Shown: in pieces, positions 1 to 9,734 of the stretch | Layout: each line of letters opens with the position of its first letter | How positions within the stretch are numbered: the first letter of the stretch is position 1 | Assembly: GCA_018398765.1 (NCBI GenBank) | Contig: JAHBMJ010002059.1 | Span: forward strand, 1 to 23,210 | Length of the DNA: 23,210 nt | Reading direction: 5' to 3' | Origin: Chromera velia | Taxonomy: Eukaryota > Sar > Chromeraceae | The notes under the pieces: model-generated | What the model was told of the DNA's origin: nothing | What the model saw: only the letters and a program-made list of their open reading frames with translations | Database searches by the model: none | Made by a program: the position numbers and the translations under genes

Positions 1-1231
1 TAGTTTGGATGCCCGAGAGTATTGCTCCCTGGGAGGAAGGTTTCAGAGAGGAGCCCGGTTGAGGGATGGGATGGATAGGAAGGAAAGTTCGAGGGCGCTG
101 GTTGCCCTCGGCCTCCTCCAAATCCTCCTCTGCCCCCCCCTGCCCAGCCCCCTCGACCCCGATTGAACCCACCCCAAAAGTTGCTGCCTGCCTGCCCATA
201 CTGAGTCGGGGCGGCCTGTGCGAGAGACTAGGTGAGTGCAGCAATTTAGGCCTCCAGTTTGTCAAATCGGTCACTCTTTGGCTGCTCCTGCTTCTGCTTA
301 CCCTTCGGATTTTGATTCGCGTCTGCAGCTGCGACTTATGCCTTACCCTTCTGCTGTGAGTGTAGAAAACAAACTCGAGCGACGAGCTGGTGGTAGTCGT
401 TGTACACAGTGGGCTCCCTGGTCAAATCCAAGGAGAGAGACGGGTACAGGGTGCCCAGGAAGGGCATAACTCGGTTTAGTGCGGATGTCCAGGTTGGGAG
501 ATTCGCATGAGTTTCTCGAATGCCTCTTTGTGCGTTTTAAAGTCATCACCAGGGGTTAGTTTGAGCATAGAAAGCTCGTACACTGCCTGGTTCTTTTTGG
601 TCTCTGTTGGGGTCCACCGGAGTAAGAAGGCATCCTTGAGTTGTTGGAAGGTCAAGCGTTTCTTGCTCTCCTGGGCCAACCACTCCCATATGATGGGCTT
701 GATGAGATGCTTCTCCATGAGCATCCATCACTCTGCGTCTGTCAGGTTTGCCTTCGAAGCCTTTGCCTCAAACATCTCCCACCACTCGACCGGACAGTCT
801 TTGTCTGGGTCAAATTCCTTCACAATTGTGCGGATGTCAAGAGACTTGAGTTTAGAGAGGTCGACATCGTCGGGATTTTGCTGCTGCTGTTGCTGAACGG
901 GCTGTTGGGCTTGTTGTTAGGCTTGTAGCTGGGCTTGTTGCAGTTGGGCTTGTTGCTGGGCTTGCTGTTGTGCCGTCTGAAGGTCTGCCTGTGCCTGTGC
1001 CAGATCTGTCTGCGACTGTGCCAGCTGCTGCTGCAGGTTGGCAAATTGCTGCTGCAGCTGCTGGTCGTCTGCCATCTCCTCTTCGTCTTCCTCGAAGAGC
1101 TCCTGGAACCACTGATTGACTGCCTGGTTGGCTGGCAAGGAAGGGTTGAGGTAAACCCTTCCCGATCGTGTGGTCCCAAAGATGGCTGCAACGAAAGAGA
1201 AACAGAGGCCGTGAAAAAGAACGTGCTCTGT
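1..1231 (-). pseudogene. Decayed LTR-retrotransposon Gag (Ty3/gypsy-like capsid region), runs off left edge
   Basis: Reading leftwards, one open frame runs from about 1231. It carries a strongly Q-rich, probably coiled-coil segment (about 1075-885), then an acidic stretch with the pair EWWEMFE, then a capsid-like core with the pattern FQQLKDAFLLRW and a following GDDFKTHKEAFEKL. This matches the helical layout of Retrotrans_gag domains. A TAA at 917-919 interrupts the Q-rich part and probably derives from CAA. A frameshift lies close to the TAA at 476-478, because the capsid continues in another frame (VMPFLGTLYPSLSLD onward). That frame has further stops at 336 and 246, then a glycine/arginine-rich RGG tail (QYGQAGSNFWGG onward) reaching base 1. 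No zinc knuckle, protease or polymerase is inside the window; they would lie to the left. No ATG precedes the Q-rich region in frame. Gag identity is an inference from pattern; Ty3 versus another LTR class is unsure. Confidence 0.7.
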
Positions 1232-1761
1232 CTACCACTTTTGTTGGTATGGCTAGCGTAACGGCAGCATGACGACTATCAACTTACGTGTAAAGTCTGT
1301 GCATCTTTGGTTCGGGTCGTTCTTCCAGTTTGTTTGGACATTGCATAGAAACTGTGACACATGGTGCTCTGGATCTTTCAACCACGTTTATTTAGATTTA
1401 ATTCGGACGCTCTGTATTGCGCATGTCCAATACAGAGGGAGACTCTGTATCATCATTTCTCTATGACTTCTTTTCATTTATTGCAATACAGTCTGTTTGT
1501 TCAATTCCGTGCAACGCAATCAAGTGTTGTTTAGAAAGTGTTGCATGACTCGCGTGCGTGGCGTGCGTCAATCACTTTGGTCCTCCGGGACCGCACTCCT
1601 TGCATCCCTTCGGCCCAGAGCGCCACCCCGGCCGCTCGTCTCTGAGGCCTAACAATTGTATTGTTGAATAGATAGCATGATGATTGAAGGTTTTTTCATG
1701 CATGCCACGTCCCCATATATGTACATAAATATCCATACATAACAGACTAAATATGTACACA

Positions 1762-2056
1762 TGTAGAAGACCGTCACTAAGCTAAAGTGTCCTTTCGTCC
1801 TGTGTCATTGGATCGATTTTTGGAGCAGTCCCTTCTAAGTAGCCCATAGACCAAAGCATGCAAAGCGCAGACAGATTGTTATTTATTAGCGGCCTGGGAA
1901 ACCAGGCGGGCTACGGGGTGTGGTCTGAGCCTCAGCGATGAGGTACATCCCCCTGCCGTTTGCGAGGGCGACCTCTATAAGACAAAACGGCAACAGTGCT
2001 CTAGGGCACCACTAATCATTAATCACTAATGTAGAAGACTGCCACTAAGCTATAAA
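1762..2056. repeat. Two direct copies of a 23-27 bp motif, 268 bp apart
   Basis: TGTAGAAGACCGTCACTAAG at 1762 recurs as TGTAGAAGACTGCCACTAAG at 2030, and both continue with GCTA. They differ at two positions in the first 24 bases. The spacing is too short for a full retrotransposon. They could be ends of a small element or two fragments of one dispersed repeat. Confidence 0.6.
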
Positions 2057-2180
2057 TAATTCGCAGTGCGAATCGATCCTATTGATTAATCAATCAACTA
2101 ATTAGTCACTCATTACTAATCCCAGCACTAATCAGTCACTTAATCAATCAACCAATTAATTTTTTTTTCTCTTTTTATCT

Positions 2181-2249
2181 GAGCATGCACTGTAATAGCA
2201 TGCTCAAAAAAAAAATCTTTTATTTTTATATCTGAGATGATATCTCAGA
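2181..2249. repeat. Two neighbouring perfect hairpins
   Basis: GAGCATGC (2181-2188) pairs with GCATGCTC (2198-2205) across a 9-base spacer. TCTGAGAT (2231-2238) pairs with ATCTCAGA (2242-2249) across GAT. Each is preceded by a T-rich run, and the first is followed by a run of A. They could be a terminator-like or transposon-end structure; no gene borders them. Confidence 0.6.
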
Positions 2250-3649
2250 AGATGATCACAATAGATGTAAAAACCCGGGTCATGACTTGACAGCTAGGTC
2301 AAAAGACACAGGCTCACAGCTAAACACAGCCAGTACGTAGCCATTGCTCTAGCCATTGCTAGTCAGATACTCGGCTTAAAGACAGATGCGGCATGACTCC
2401 TTATATGCGGAGTCCCAATTTCCTGTCATGCAAAAGAACACACAGGAATGAAACAGAAGGGACGACAAAGGTGCCATTCACACTGCATGGCCACGTCTGC
2501 AAAAAGAAAGGGGCCACTGAGACCGCCTGTCAAACCTACACGGATCGTTTCGCATCTATAGTGAAAGGAAAGGAAGAAACCACCTCACCCGACGTGCTGT
2601 CATCAAGAAAAGAAAAAAACTGTGAACGTGATCTGGATCAATCGACTGACTGTGACGAAGTATAGACACAAACAGACCACTCGGAGGTCCTGCCCGGCGA
2701 TGAAACGGCAGCGAGTACAGACATACCATGTTTTTCTGTACTTATTCTTTGATCGTGTCTATCATACCTTCTTTTTCTGTCTCTCTCTCGTCCGTTCCAG
2801 AGCTTGCCAAATCGTGACTTCTATCCACGAAACAGATAAATGCAAAACCAATAGGAAACCTGGTCCAGGAGCAGGACCTACTCAGCATGGCCAGACCCCA
2901 TGCAGACTGAATTGAATGTCTTGCCCCCCCCCCCGCACGGATCAAATCGCAAAGTCACTCCTGCATGCATGTGCAAGTACGCTAACGTCTAGGCTAACGT
3001 GCCTGCCCGGATCGACGGAAGACCACCCCGCGAGCCCCATAGAGATCGAAAAAGACAGAGACCCTGTGCATAGACTGACAAAACCACTTCGTCTTCCCTC
3101 GGCCGTTTGGTCAAGCGGCCCGTTTCATGCATATTCGTTCGTACACTCATTCACGCACTTCACTTTCACGGACCTCACAAAAATGAGACAAGAAAGGTGT
3201 GCAGCAATGACAAATTAAAGGTAAAAGATTGTATGGTACAACCCTGCGCACGGGCTTCCGGCAGCCTTTGCCGCTGAGTATCTGTCTCGCTTTTCTTTGT
3301 TTGCTTCTCGAGCCGTGAATGCTTGATTTCGTTGTTTCCTCTGTTGCAAATCAATTCTGTTAACTTGCTCACGTCCATTTCTGCACTCTCTCCGTTTTTG
3401 CTTCTTTGCCACGTTCGGGAGAAACGCCTTCCCTCCATTTTCGCGTTTTCTCTTTTTTTTTTTTGCCACAACAGGACAACTTCCGCATGATTCAATTCAC
3501 CAGTGTGAGGAAAACACATTTTGGGAGCTGATGCAATCAACAAAACGTCAAAAAGGCCTTTCTATTCTCTTACAAGCTATGCAGGGAAGTTCACAGAGAC
3601 AGACACGACACCTAGGCTCTAATGAGCCTCCCGAGATGATTCGCCGCGT

Positions 3650-3790
3650 TCCTTTTCCTTCCTTCTTTCCTGCTTGATTTTTCTTTCCCTTCTTCCTTCC
3701 TTCCTTCTTTCCTTCTTTCCTGCTTGATTCTTCTTTACTTCCTTCCTTCTTTCCTGATTGATTTCCTTCCTTCCTTCACTCTTTCTTTTC
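3650..3790. repeat. CTTCC/CTTT pyrimidine satellite with a repeated TTTCCTGCTTGATT unit
   Basis: The tract is nearly all pyrimidine on the plus strand. It is punctuated by TTTCCTGCTTGATT near 3667 and 3717 and the variant TTTCCTGATTGATT near 3751, so it is a higher-order tandem array with a period of roughly 35-50 bp rather than simple slippage alone. Confidence 0.65.
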
Positions 3791-4714
3791 CTCCTCCCTC
3801 ACCCAGCTTCAAGTCACCACACACGCACAGACACACGCATACACATGCATGGAGTGAGAAAGACAAGAAGAGAGAGAGACACAAAATCGATCGCACCCGT
3901 TCGTGCGACGAGAGGCAAGTTAAAAACCTTTCATTTAGTGATAAACAGAAGCGATAGAAACGATCGAATAACAAAAACGGCAAGGAAGAATAGAAGGGAC
4001 CCCGCCAATGTGCAAGAACAAACCCACGCAAACCGAACTGTCGTTGAATGGTGGAAGAATACATCAGCCAGATCATAAATGAATGCCGCTCCCTCTGTAC
4101 CTTCCCAATCGACAAAGATCCACTCAAAAACGACTTGGGAGAGAGGTGAAAGACGGAACGCTCTCTCTTCCTCTCTCTCTCTCTCTCGCGCGCGCGCTCT
4201 GTGTGTTTACTGGGGGGGGAAGGGGTTGTGAGAGTGCTTCGGGCAAGAGGGGGTCCATACAGACACACATTTCGATCGGCCTTCTGCCTCCCATCCCCTC
4301 CTAGATCCTCTCTCTCTTTTGTTTTGTCGCGTCTTTTTACTTCTTCTTTCTTTACGTCATTTCCGCTCCAAACGAGGAAGCCCGCTCTCCCATGCAGCTG
4401 TTTTGTTCTTGCTTTGTTACTTCCCCTTTTTTTCTTTCCTTCGTCACGTCCCTGACGTATTCCTGCTCCTTCCATCCCCTCTCATCTTCTGATTGCCCGA
4501 TTTCTTCGTTTTTCTTTCCTACTCCCCCCCCTTTATTCCGCAGTACCAGTTGAAAAGGACAAAAGACTTGGATTCGGTTTTTCTGCCAGCCCTCACTCAG
4601 GTATGAAAGAAGCTTTGCTTTCAACGTAGAGTGACTGGAAGCAGACGCGAAGACGACTGGAGGAGGTTCACTTGTTATGCTGTCGTGATTAATGAATAGC
4701 TGCGACTGCAGTAT

Positions 4715-4777
4715 CATTCATTCATTCATTCATGCATTCATTCATTCACTCACTCATTCAAATATATTCATTCATTT
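4715..4777. repeat. ATTC tetranucleotide microsatellite
   Basis: Repeated ATTC units with a few point variants (a GCATTC, a CACTCACTC block and an AATAT interruption). Confidence 0.85.
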
Positions 4778-4881
4778 GCTGGTGTCCTGTATTCCTTCCC
4801 GATGACTTTTCTTTTCATTTCATTTCTGCACCTCCACCGGCCGCAGACCCGAAAAAAGAAAATCCTTTCCTCCCTAGACCC

Positions 4882-6336
4882 TCAATAGATTTGCACGGTT
4901 TTCTCATCCACCTCGTCAAGGTTCTCCCCTCTGTCCAGGTACTTTCTCCGCACCCTCTCTCCGTAAAGAGACACGTTCTTCAGAGGCGTTCCCTTCCGTC
5001 CCTCTACACTGTCGTAGGACAGCACCGCCAGAATCCTCTTCCGGCCTCCATACACGCATCGAACGCGATGGAGAGAGCGGTTGCCGCAGAAGAGGTTCAG
5101 CGTGCCCGCTTCCGACTTCGACACACGGGTAGGGACCTCTCCCCTGAAGACCTTTGCGTACTCAGAGTATCTGCACGCACGGGTATTCACACAACACAAG
5201 AAAGTCAAAATCTCTCTCTCGCATTATGTACAGCATCACTGAGGATGGAGAGAGACCGAGGGGTACGCAGGACAGAGAGTGGTCGGAGAAAGACGTCAAA
5301 CATGCAGAAAGCGAAGTAAAACTGGTGCTTTGCTTCTCTTCCAGAACTTTTAAATCAACAGCCGCAATACATTTGTATACACGTGCAGTGGAATCTACGA
5401 TCTGACGGCTGTTCACCTCTCCTCCCCATTGGGTTCTCTGATGAATGGGACGAACTCGAACTCGCCCCCTTGCTCTGCAGGCTGCACCATCATGGTGACA
5501 ACAAAATCGCTGCCGTCGAAGTGCCAGCACCTGCAGGGACAGGAGCACAAGGAAACAAGCAAAGGGGAGACCTCATGCAGATTTTTTGTCGTCCCCCTTT
5601 CCTTGCTGTTGATGTTTGCCACCGAATGCTTGGCGTGACAACCACTCTGACGAATCACAAGATGTTTGCACTGTCTTTCTTCGACCTGACTGTGCATCAG
5701 CGCGACCTTTTCTTCGTGCAGGGTGTGTATGCATGTTTAATACAACATAAGAAATTCAAATGAATGCGGAGACGGCAGAAAGAAAGAAGCGGACCTGGAA
5801 CCAGAGTCCCTCATGTACATCACGTTCAGTTTCTGGAATTCGTCTCCGAAAGGGAAAAGACGCTGCACCCCCAAAACTTCAGCGAGGAAGGCTTTCAGGG
5901 GCTCCCACTCGTACACACGGTTGACGATGCTCTCAGTCGGGATGCAGTCAGCGGCCACGGCCCACACGTTCTGTACGGTCTTGTAGTTCAGAGCGTGGTT
6001 CTCCCCAATCTCCCCCCCCTTCTCTAGTTCCAGCTTCTTCATGAACTCTTGGGAAGTTCCCCAAGGACTCAAAACTTCCATACGCTGGTGAGAAGGCAGA
6101 TTGTCCACCTGTTTGGCCATCAGAGTGACGAAGTCCTCTCGAATGAAACCAGGAAAGGAGACAGACCCAATTTCTGCGATTTTTTCTTTGCACCGCTGAA
6201 TCAGCGCGGCATATTCGGGGCTCTCTGGGCTGGTGAGGGGGTACTTGTCTAGATCCACGATGGAAGCCATATCAGGAGTTCCAGCAGTCGCAGTGGAAAA
6301 AATTATGTCCGGGGAAGTACCGCCAAGGCTGCCCAT
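4882..6336 (-). CDS. 2-oxoglutarate/Fe(II)-dependent oxygenase, three exons
   Basis: This is a predicted non-haem iron oxygenase that would couple 2-oxoglutarate decarboxylation to oxidation of an unknown substrate. The exons, in coding order, are 6336-5795, 5530-5417 and 5170-4882. The introns (264 and 246 bp) begin AG|GTCCGC and AG|GTGAAC and end at CCCTGCAG and CGTGCAG. Both junctions split an arginine codon in the same phase and give a 314-residue product ending in TGA. The start is the first in-frame ATG (6336); a second at 6270 would give 292 residues. The N-terminus has DLDKYPLTSPESPEY and FPGFI. The core has QKLNVMYMRD, then HFD (H184, D186), FVVTMMVQPAEQGGEFEFVP, SEAGTLNLF, SLHRV (H253) and RKRILAVLSYD (R264). 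Hence the HxD...H iron triad and the arginine expected to bind 2-oxoglutarate are all present. The aspartate argues for a hydroxylase rather than an HxG halogenase. It is divergent from the ankyrin-like gene. No targeting signal is evident. Confidence 0.88.
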
Positions 6337-7100
6337 TTTGCGTTCAAAGAATAATTTGGAGACGGGAGACGCCAGACAGTCAGGATCGGCCCTTTTCCTG
6401 CGTTGAGTGTTTTGCCCTGTCACCGGAACTTCTTCTTCTTCTTTCTGGCTGGTCGAAGCTGCGCTGAATTGCGCTGATAATCACAACCGTATACACAGCA
6501 CCACTCTGCGCGCAGACACTGAATGGGGGATCGAGAAATGTCTTCATGCTCCCTTCACTGAGAAAATCTGAGAAAATTGCAAGAGCTGGCCGCCGCGAGC
6601 GCGGGCCGCGGCCCCATGCATGCATGCATGCAATCCGGCCGCCGCCGCGCGATCCCCGTAGCGACGTTAATCATCTCCCATATTCTCCCATCCATGCAGT
6701 GAATTGCAGTGACACATGCATTTTTTGCCTTAAGTTGTGCATATGCAGGCCGCGGAGATGATCTCTGATGATCCGAATTGATCCGAGGAGTCGGCAAGGA
6801 CCAATGATGCAACCATCCAACATACGGGTTTTTCATTGAGATGTGCCCCTCCATACGTATATATAGTAGTTTCTCTTCTCGGAAGCAGAGACTCTTCCAT
6901 GGTTCCGGATCCGCTGCGGAGATACATATCTGTGTAGGGCTGCTGTAAGGCTTCTGGCTGTGGCAGATTCGTGGCCCAGTACGTCTACCAAGCTTGATGC
7001 CCTCAGAGAAGTTTATTAATATTTAGAGTGGAGCAGAACTGTTTTAAGAAGCGGACTTTCCTCTTGTCGCTCCAGCCTCAATTATTTTTTTTTTTCCGAA
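6337..7100. promoter_or_regulatory. Intergenic region between divergent genes, possible bidirectional promoter
   Basis: About 760 bp separate two divergent start codons. The region holds a GC-rich block (about 6585-6660) enclosing an alternating purine-pyrimidine run of overlapping TGCATGCA (about 6615-6632), a TATATATAG (6858-6866) about 235 bp before the plus-strand ATG, and a poly-T tract directly before that ATG (about 7084-7095). A promoter role is inferred from position and motif content only. The minus-strand frame stays open upstream of the chosen oxygenase ATG to about 6476, so part of 6337-6476 could belong to that transcript. Confidence 0.45.
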
Positions 7101-7823
7101 ATGCCCGAGTCATTGTTCCCGGTCTCTTTCCTCTCTGCGAGTGAAACAGAATCGGCATTCATGCCCAGTGTCGGCCTTCTGGCTGACCTCGTGACTCCTT
7201 TTGTGGATGGTGGGCGCTTCCTTTTCTATGCCTCAGTGTGCCGAGACTTCCACAAGGCCTACATGAAACAGAAGAAAGACCCGTGTGCAACGACCCTCCA
7301 GTCGGTGTTCGAGGACTGTGACACTCAAACTTCAGAGAGCTCTCGGTTCTCTTATGTCATGTCACACTTCAACAGAGAGGGCGACAACCACAACCGGCAG
7401 ACCCTTGCCACTGGGGGATCTGTTTGCGGCAGGTGGCGGAAAGGTGCGAAAGTTCCTGCAGCGGCCTTTCTCGTCTTCCTTCTCAAGGCAGCCCTCAAGA
7501 CCCCGCAAGCGCTTCGCATCACCAAGTCCATTGCAACACATTTAGACGTTCCTCCTGCCCTGCTTCTCTTTGCACATGTGGAAGAGGACGGCAACCTCCT
7601 CGTCTTTCCCGATCTCGAGGAGGGGGGGGAGGACCGCATCCCTACTCTCATTGCGACTTTCAAAGAGTTTGGACTCCTGGATGACCTGATCGAGTTGAGG
7701 CAGATGTTCTTCTCGATTGGTCTCAACCTCACTGATTTCATTCGAGACCCAACACACACCTTCTTCTCCATCCAGGCTGCTACCTTCATCCACCTTGGGG
7801 CTGTTGAGAGCCTCCAGTCTTGA
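7101..7823 (+). CDS. N-terminal part of an ankyrin-like family protein (segment 1 of 3)
   Basis: A 240-residue frame from ATG 7101 to TGA 7821. The start follows a poly-T tract and CCGAA. Residues 25-75 contain GGRFLFYASVCRDFHKAYMK followed by TTLQSVF. This recalls the conserved N-terminal block of large ankyrin-repeat families in stramenopiles and chromerids (a short hydrophobic F-box-like helix, a VCRxFxxAY core, then TTLxS). Later helical stretches include FLVFLLKAALKTPQAL and LLDDLIELRQMFFSIGL. No signal peptide or membrane segment is evident. The next frame (7861-9045) has the same character but is shifted by +1 and has no ATG near its start, so this is probably one gene. I could not find a donor that keeps the full segment and fits the acceptor at 7912 in phase. 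A weak donor at 7803 (GCT|GTTGAG) would join in phase to an acceptor at 7974. Function unknown; probably protein interaction. Confidence 0.6.
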   Translation: MPESLFPVSFLSASETESAFMPSVGLLADLVTPFVDGGRFLFYASVCRDFHKAYMKQKKDPCATTLQSVFEDCDTQTSESSRFSYVMSHFNREGDNHNRQTLATGGSVCGRWRKGAKVPAAAFLVFLLKAALKTPQALRITKSIATHLDVPPALLLFAHVEEDGNLLVFPDLEEGGEDRIPTLIATFKEFGLLDDLIELRQMFFSIGLNLTDFIRDPTHTFFSIQAATFIHLGAVESLQS

Positions 7824-7860
7824 CAATGTCTGGAGGGGCGGCTGGAGGGGAATTGTGTGA

Positions 7861-9045
7861 AGAAGAGGAGAGGAGGCAACCGTGACGGTCCACCCCTTCC
7901 CTTCTCTTCCAGTGCCAGTACCCCCTTCGAGTCCTGCTCTGGGAGATCATCCCTCCGAGTGGGACGACTGGCAGGATGACTCAGTGGCTGAGCCTGACTC
8001 CGAACCCTCGGAGGAGGCGAGTGAGCCGCGAGACGAAAAAGATTCCCAGAAAGAGTACCCCTCCAACAAACCAGCAGCAGAAGCCCCCTTGTCCATCCCG
8101 CCTCTCAGCCCAGAGGCCCTCGCAGAATTGCACAACCATCTCTGTCAGAAATCACAGAGAGACCGCACAGCAGAGCAGATCAGTGTCACCAAGGCATTGG
8201 AAGAAGTCGTTGTGAAGGCTTGTGTTGAGTCTTGGAGGGTGGGGGAGGAGCTGATCTGGTTTTTGTTGTGGCGTCGATTTTCGGAGGGGGGGAGCGCCAA
8301 GCGTATGCTCGAGGCCTATGTGTCCAGGTTGTCCGACTTCCTCGCTGCCGAAGTGCCACGCACAGTCCAGAGAGTGGAGGTCACCCCAAGGTGGGATGCT
8401 CTGGACGGATGGTGGTTCCTGAGGGTCGTTCAGTTCTACTGCCGGAATCAAGACAGTGGCTGGCTGATCGACTATGCGAATGAGCCGACAGTGAATTCAG
8501 GGGAAGACTTCGAAAAACTTCGATTGGGTCTCCTGAACTTGTGCGTGTCTGTGTGCAAGGAGCAGGTGCAGAAGGGGGGGGTAGCTGGAGAGAGCTTCTC
8601 GCGTGCTTTCGAATCGGTCTTGCGAGTTCTTCTCAGCAGGGGGGATGTGGTTCTCCTGAAAGCGTTGATCTTGACCATGGGGGAAGATGCATTCTTCCAT
8701 GTGTTCATGAGTGACCGCTGTGCAGATTTCAACAGATACTACAACAAGAATCAGATTGAGGTCATTCGCTATCTCCGTCAGCTGCGACCGGAGTGGCAAC
8801 CCGGACTGCCGCTTCCGAAACGCGAGCGTGTATCGGGGAGGACTTATTACAAGGCGGTGATTCTGGAGGACTGGAGGGAGGTCAAATTTCTCGTCTACGA
8901 GTGTGGTCTCTCCTGGGAGTATATCTTGGGAGCGTCCCGTCACGGCCGGTTGAACGGTCCACGTGCATTCCTCGACTGCTATCTGCAAGAAAACAGAGGA
9001 GGCAGGCATCCCCTCGAAGCTTCTTCCAGGTCTTGTACAGTTTGA
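7861..9045 (+). CDS. Central part of the ankyrin-like family protein (segment 2 of 3)
   Basis: An open frame with no ATG at its beginning; the first in-frame ATG is near 8304, well inside clearly protein-like sequence. It is therefore most likely a continuation of segment 1, entered through the acceptor CTTCTCTTCCAG (7912) or GGCAG (7974). It begins with an acidic, serine-rich linker (SEWDDWQDD onward), then helical sequence with RVGEELIWFLLWRRFSE and ALDGWWFLRVVQFYC. It ends with degenerate ankyrin-like repeats, seen in IEVIRYLRQLRPEWQPG and in YKAVILEDWREVKFLVYECG followed by LSWEYILGASRHGRL. The frame stops at 9043-9045, just after GGRHPLEAS, while the +1 frame continues with better protein-like sequence. 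The gene is either split by a small intron or broken by a frameshift near 9000-9040. Confidence 0.6.
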   Translation, partial: RRGEEATVTVHPFPSLPVPVPPSSPALGDHPSEWDDWQDDSVAEPDSEPSEEASEPRDEKDSQKEYPSNKPAAEAPLSIPPLSPEALAELHNHLCQKSQRDRTAEQISVTKALEEVVVKACVESWRVGEELIWFLLWRRFSEGGSAKRMLEAYVSRLSDFLAAEVPRTVQRVEVTPRWDALDGWWFLRVVQFYCRNQDSGWLIDYANEPTVNSGEDFEKLRLGLLNLCVSVCKEQVQKGGVAGESFSRAFESVLRVLLSRGDVVLLKALILTMGEDAFFHVFMSDRCADFNRYYNKNQIEVIRYLRQLRPEWQPGLPLPKRERVSGRTYYKAVILEDWREVKFLVYECGLSWEYILGASRHGRLNGPRAFLDCYLQENRGGRHPLEASSRSCTV

Positions 9046-9169
9046 CGGTGTGTGGAAGCTGGCCATTTCTTTTCCGACGTGGAGACGGGGGGTCGCTTCG
9101 GGTTACAGAGATGCCTTTGGGGCAATCAACTCCCTGGCACCTCCGAAGGCGCGAAAGAGGTCCCACTAG
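9000..9169 (+). CDS. C-terminal part of the ankyrin-like family protein (segment 3 of 3)
   Basis: In the frame shifted by +1 relative to segment 2, the sequence reads GIPSKLLPGLVQFDGVWKLA, then FPTWRRGVASGYRDAFG, and ends PKARKRSH before a TAG at 9167-9169. The composition is protein-like and continues the theme of segment 2, so it is probably the true C-terminus. CTTCTTCCAG at 9021-9030 could act as an acceptor, but no good donor lies a normal intron length upstream. A one-base indel is the simplest explanation. Downstream sequence to 9300 shows no further coding signal. Confidence 0.5.
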
Positions 9170-9734
9170 GCTGGTTTGGGGGCGTCAGGCCAACAAAGCT
9201 TAACCGTGACTCGTTTTTCTCTGCAGCTGGGGGCCAGGCAGGCACAATGGCATGCCCGGCCATGCCGCATACGCGGTCCAATCTTCGTAGCAAATCTCTA
9301 AACAGAGTTTTATAGCGTAACTTTAACTAGACCTTTAATCACTCCAGACAGGTTTTCTGCATAACGTACAGTGTTTAAACGTCACTTAAAAAGTATGTTT
9401 TGCAGCGCGCGCCGCGCGATATGTCATGCACTGATTATGATTGATTGATTGATTGATTGATAGATAGGTTCCATACTAGGCCTTCCCGCTATGTCTATCT
9501 GTTGTTATGATATATATAGGTTATGTTATACCACTGGCATAATTTAAAAAAAAAAATAAAACGAATGCGGAGCCTACTGATTAATCAGCAGATTCAGTGT
9601 AGAATACTGTAGAACTTACCTCTACTTACTTCTAAAAAAATTAACTTGTTACCTAAGTTTAGATATAGGTACCGTAATAATCGTATCTATCGTCATAACG
9701 CAAAACTCACATATCCGGTGGAAAGAGCGTTATA
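9170..9734. other. Intergenic AT-rich stretch
   Basis: No gene seen. It contains a GATT microsatellite (about 9437-9465), an A-run (9546-9557) and AT-rich sequence up to the copia relic. It probably includes the 3' untranslated region of the ankyrin-like gene. Confidence 0.5.

Larger units (their letters stand above)
1232..2400. other. Non-coding stretch with dispersed repeats and small hairpins
   Basis: I see no supportable gene. The part next to the Gag relic (1232-1760) would be the expected place for its 5' untranslated region and LTR, but no second LTR copy is in the window to compare. The minus strand at about 1223-1238 reads TGGTAGACAGAGC, only loosely like a tRNA-iMet primer-binding site. 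The rest holds a direct repeat (1762 and 2030), TTAATCAAT-type AT-rich palindromes (2085-2160) and two perfect hairpins (2181-2249). Confidence 0.5.
2400..4881. other. Intergenic region rich in pyrimidine simple sequence
   Basis: No reading frame here has convincing protein-like composition. The long minus-strand frame across 3735-4475 is a low-complexity translation of purine/pyrimidine tracts. Notable contents are a C-run at 2925-2934, CTTCC/CTTT tracts at 3650-3790, a CT/CG dinucleotide run at 4160-4200, and an ATTC microsatellite at 4715-4777. The part nearest 4881 would hold the 3' untranslated region of the minus-strand oxygenase gene. Confidence 0.55.

Noticed and set aside
1223-1238. 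Candidate tRNA primer-binding site for the Gag element
   Set aside because: The match to the initiator-Met type is partial with a base inserted, and no LTR end is visible beside it.
2393-2665. 90-residue plus-strand open frame
   Set aside because: Its composition is unremarkable, there are no motifs, overlapping frames are equally open, and no splice partners were found.
3735-4475. 246-residue minus-strand open frame
   Set aside because: It is a translation of microsatellite and pyrimidine tracts, with Arg/Glu/Lys and Ser runs. There is no domain-like segment, and the neighbouring frames are equally open.
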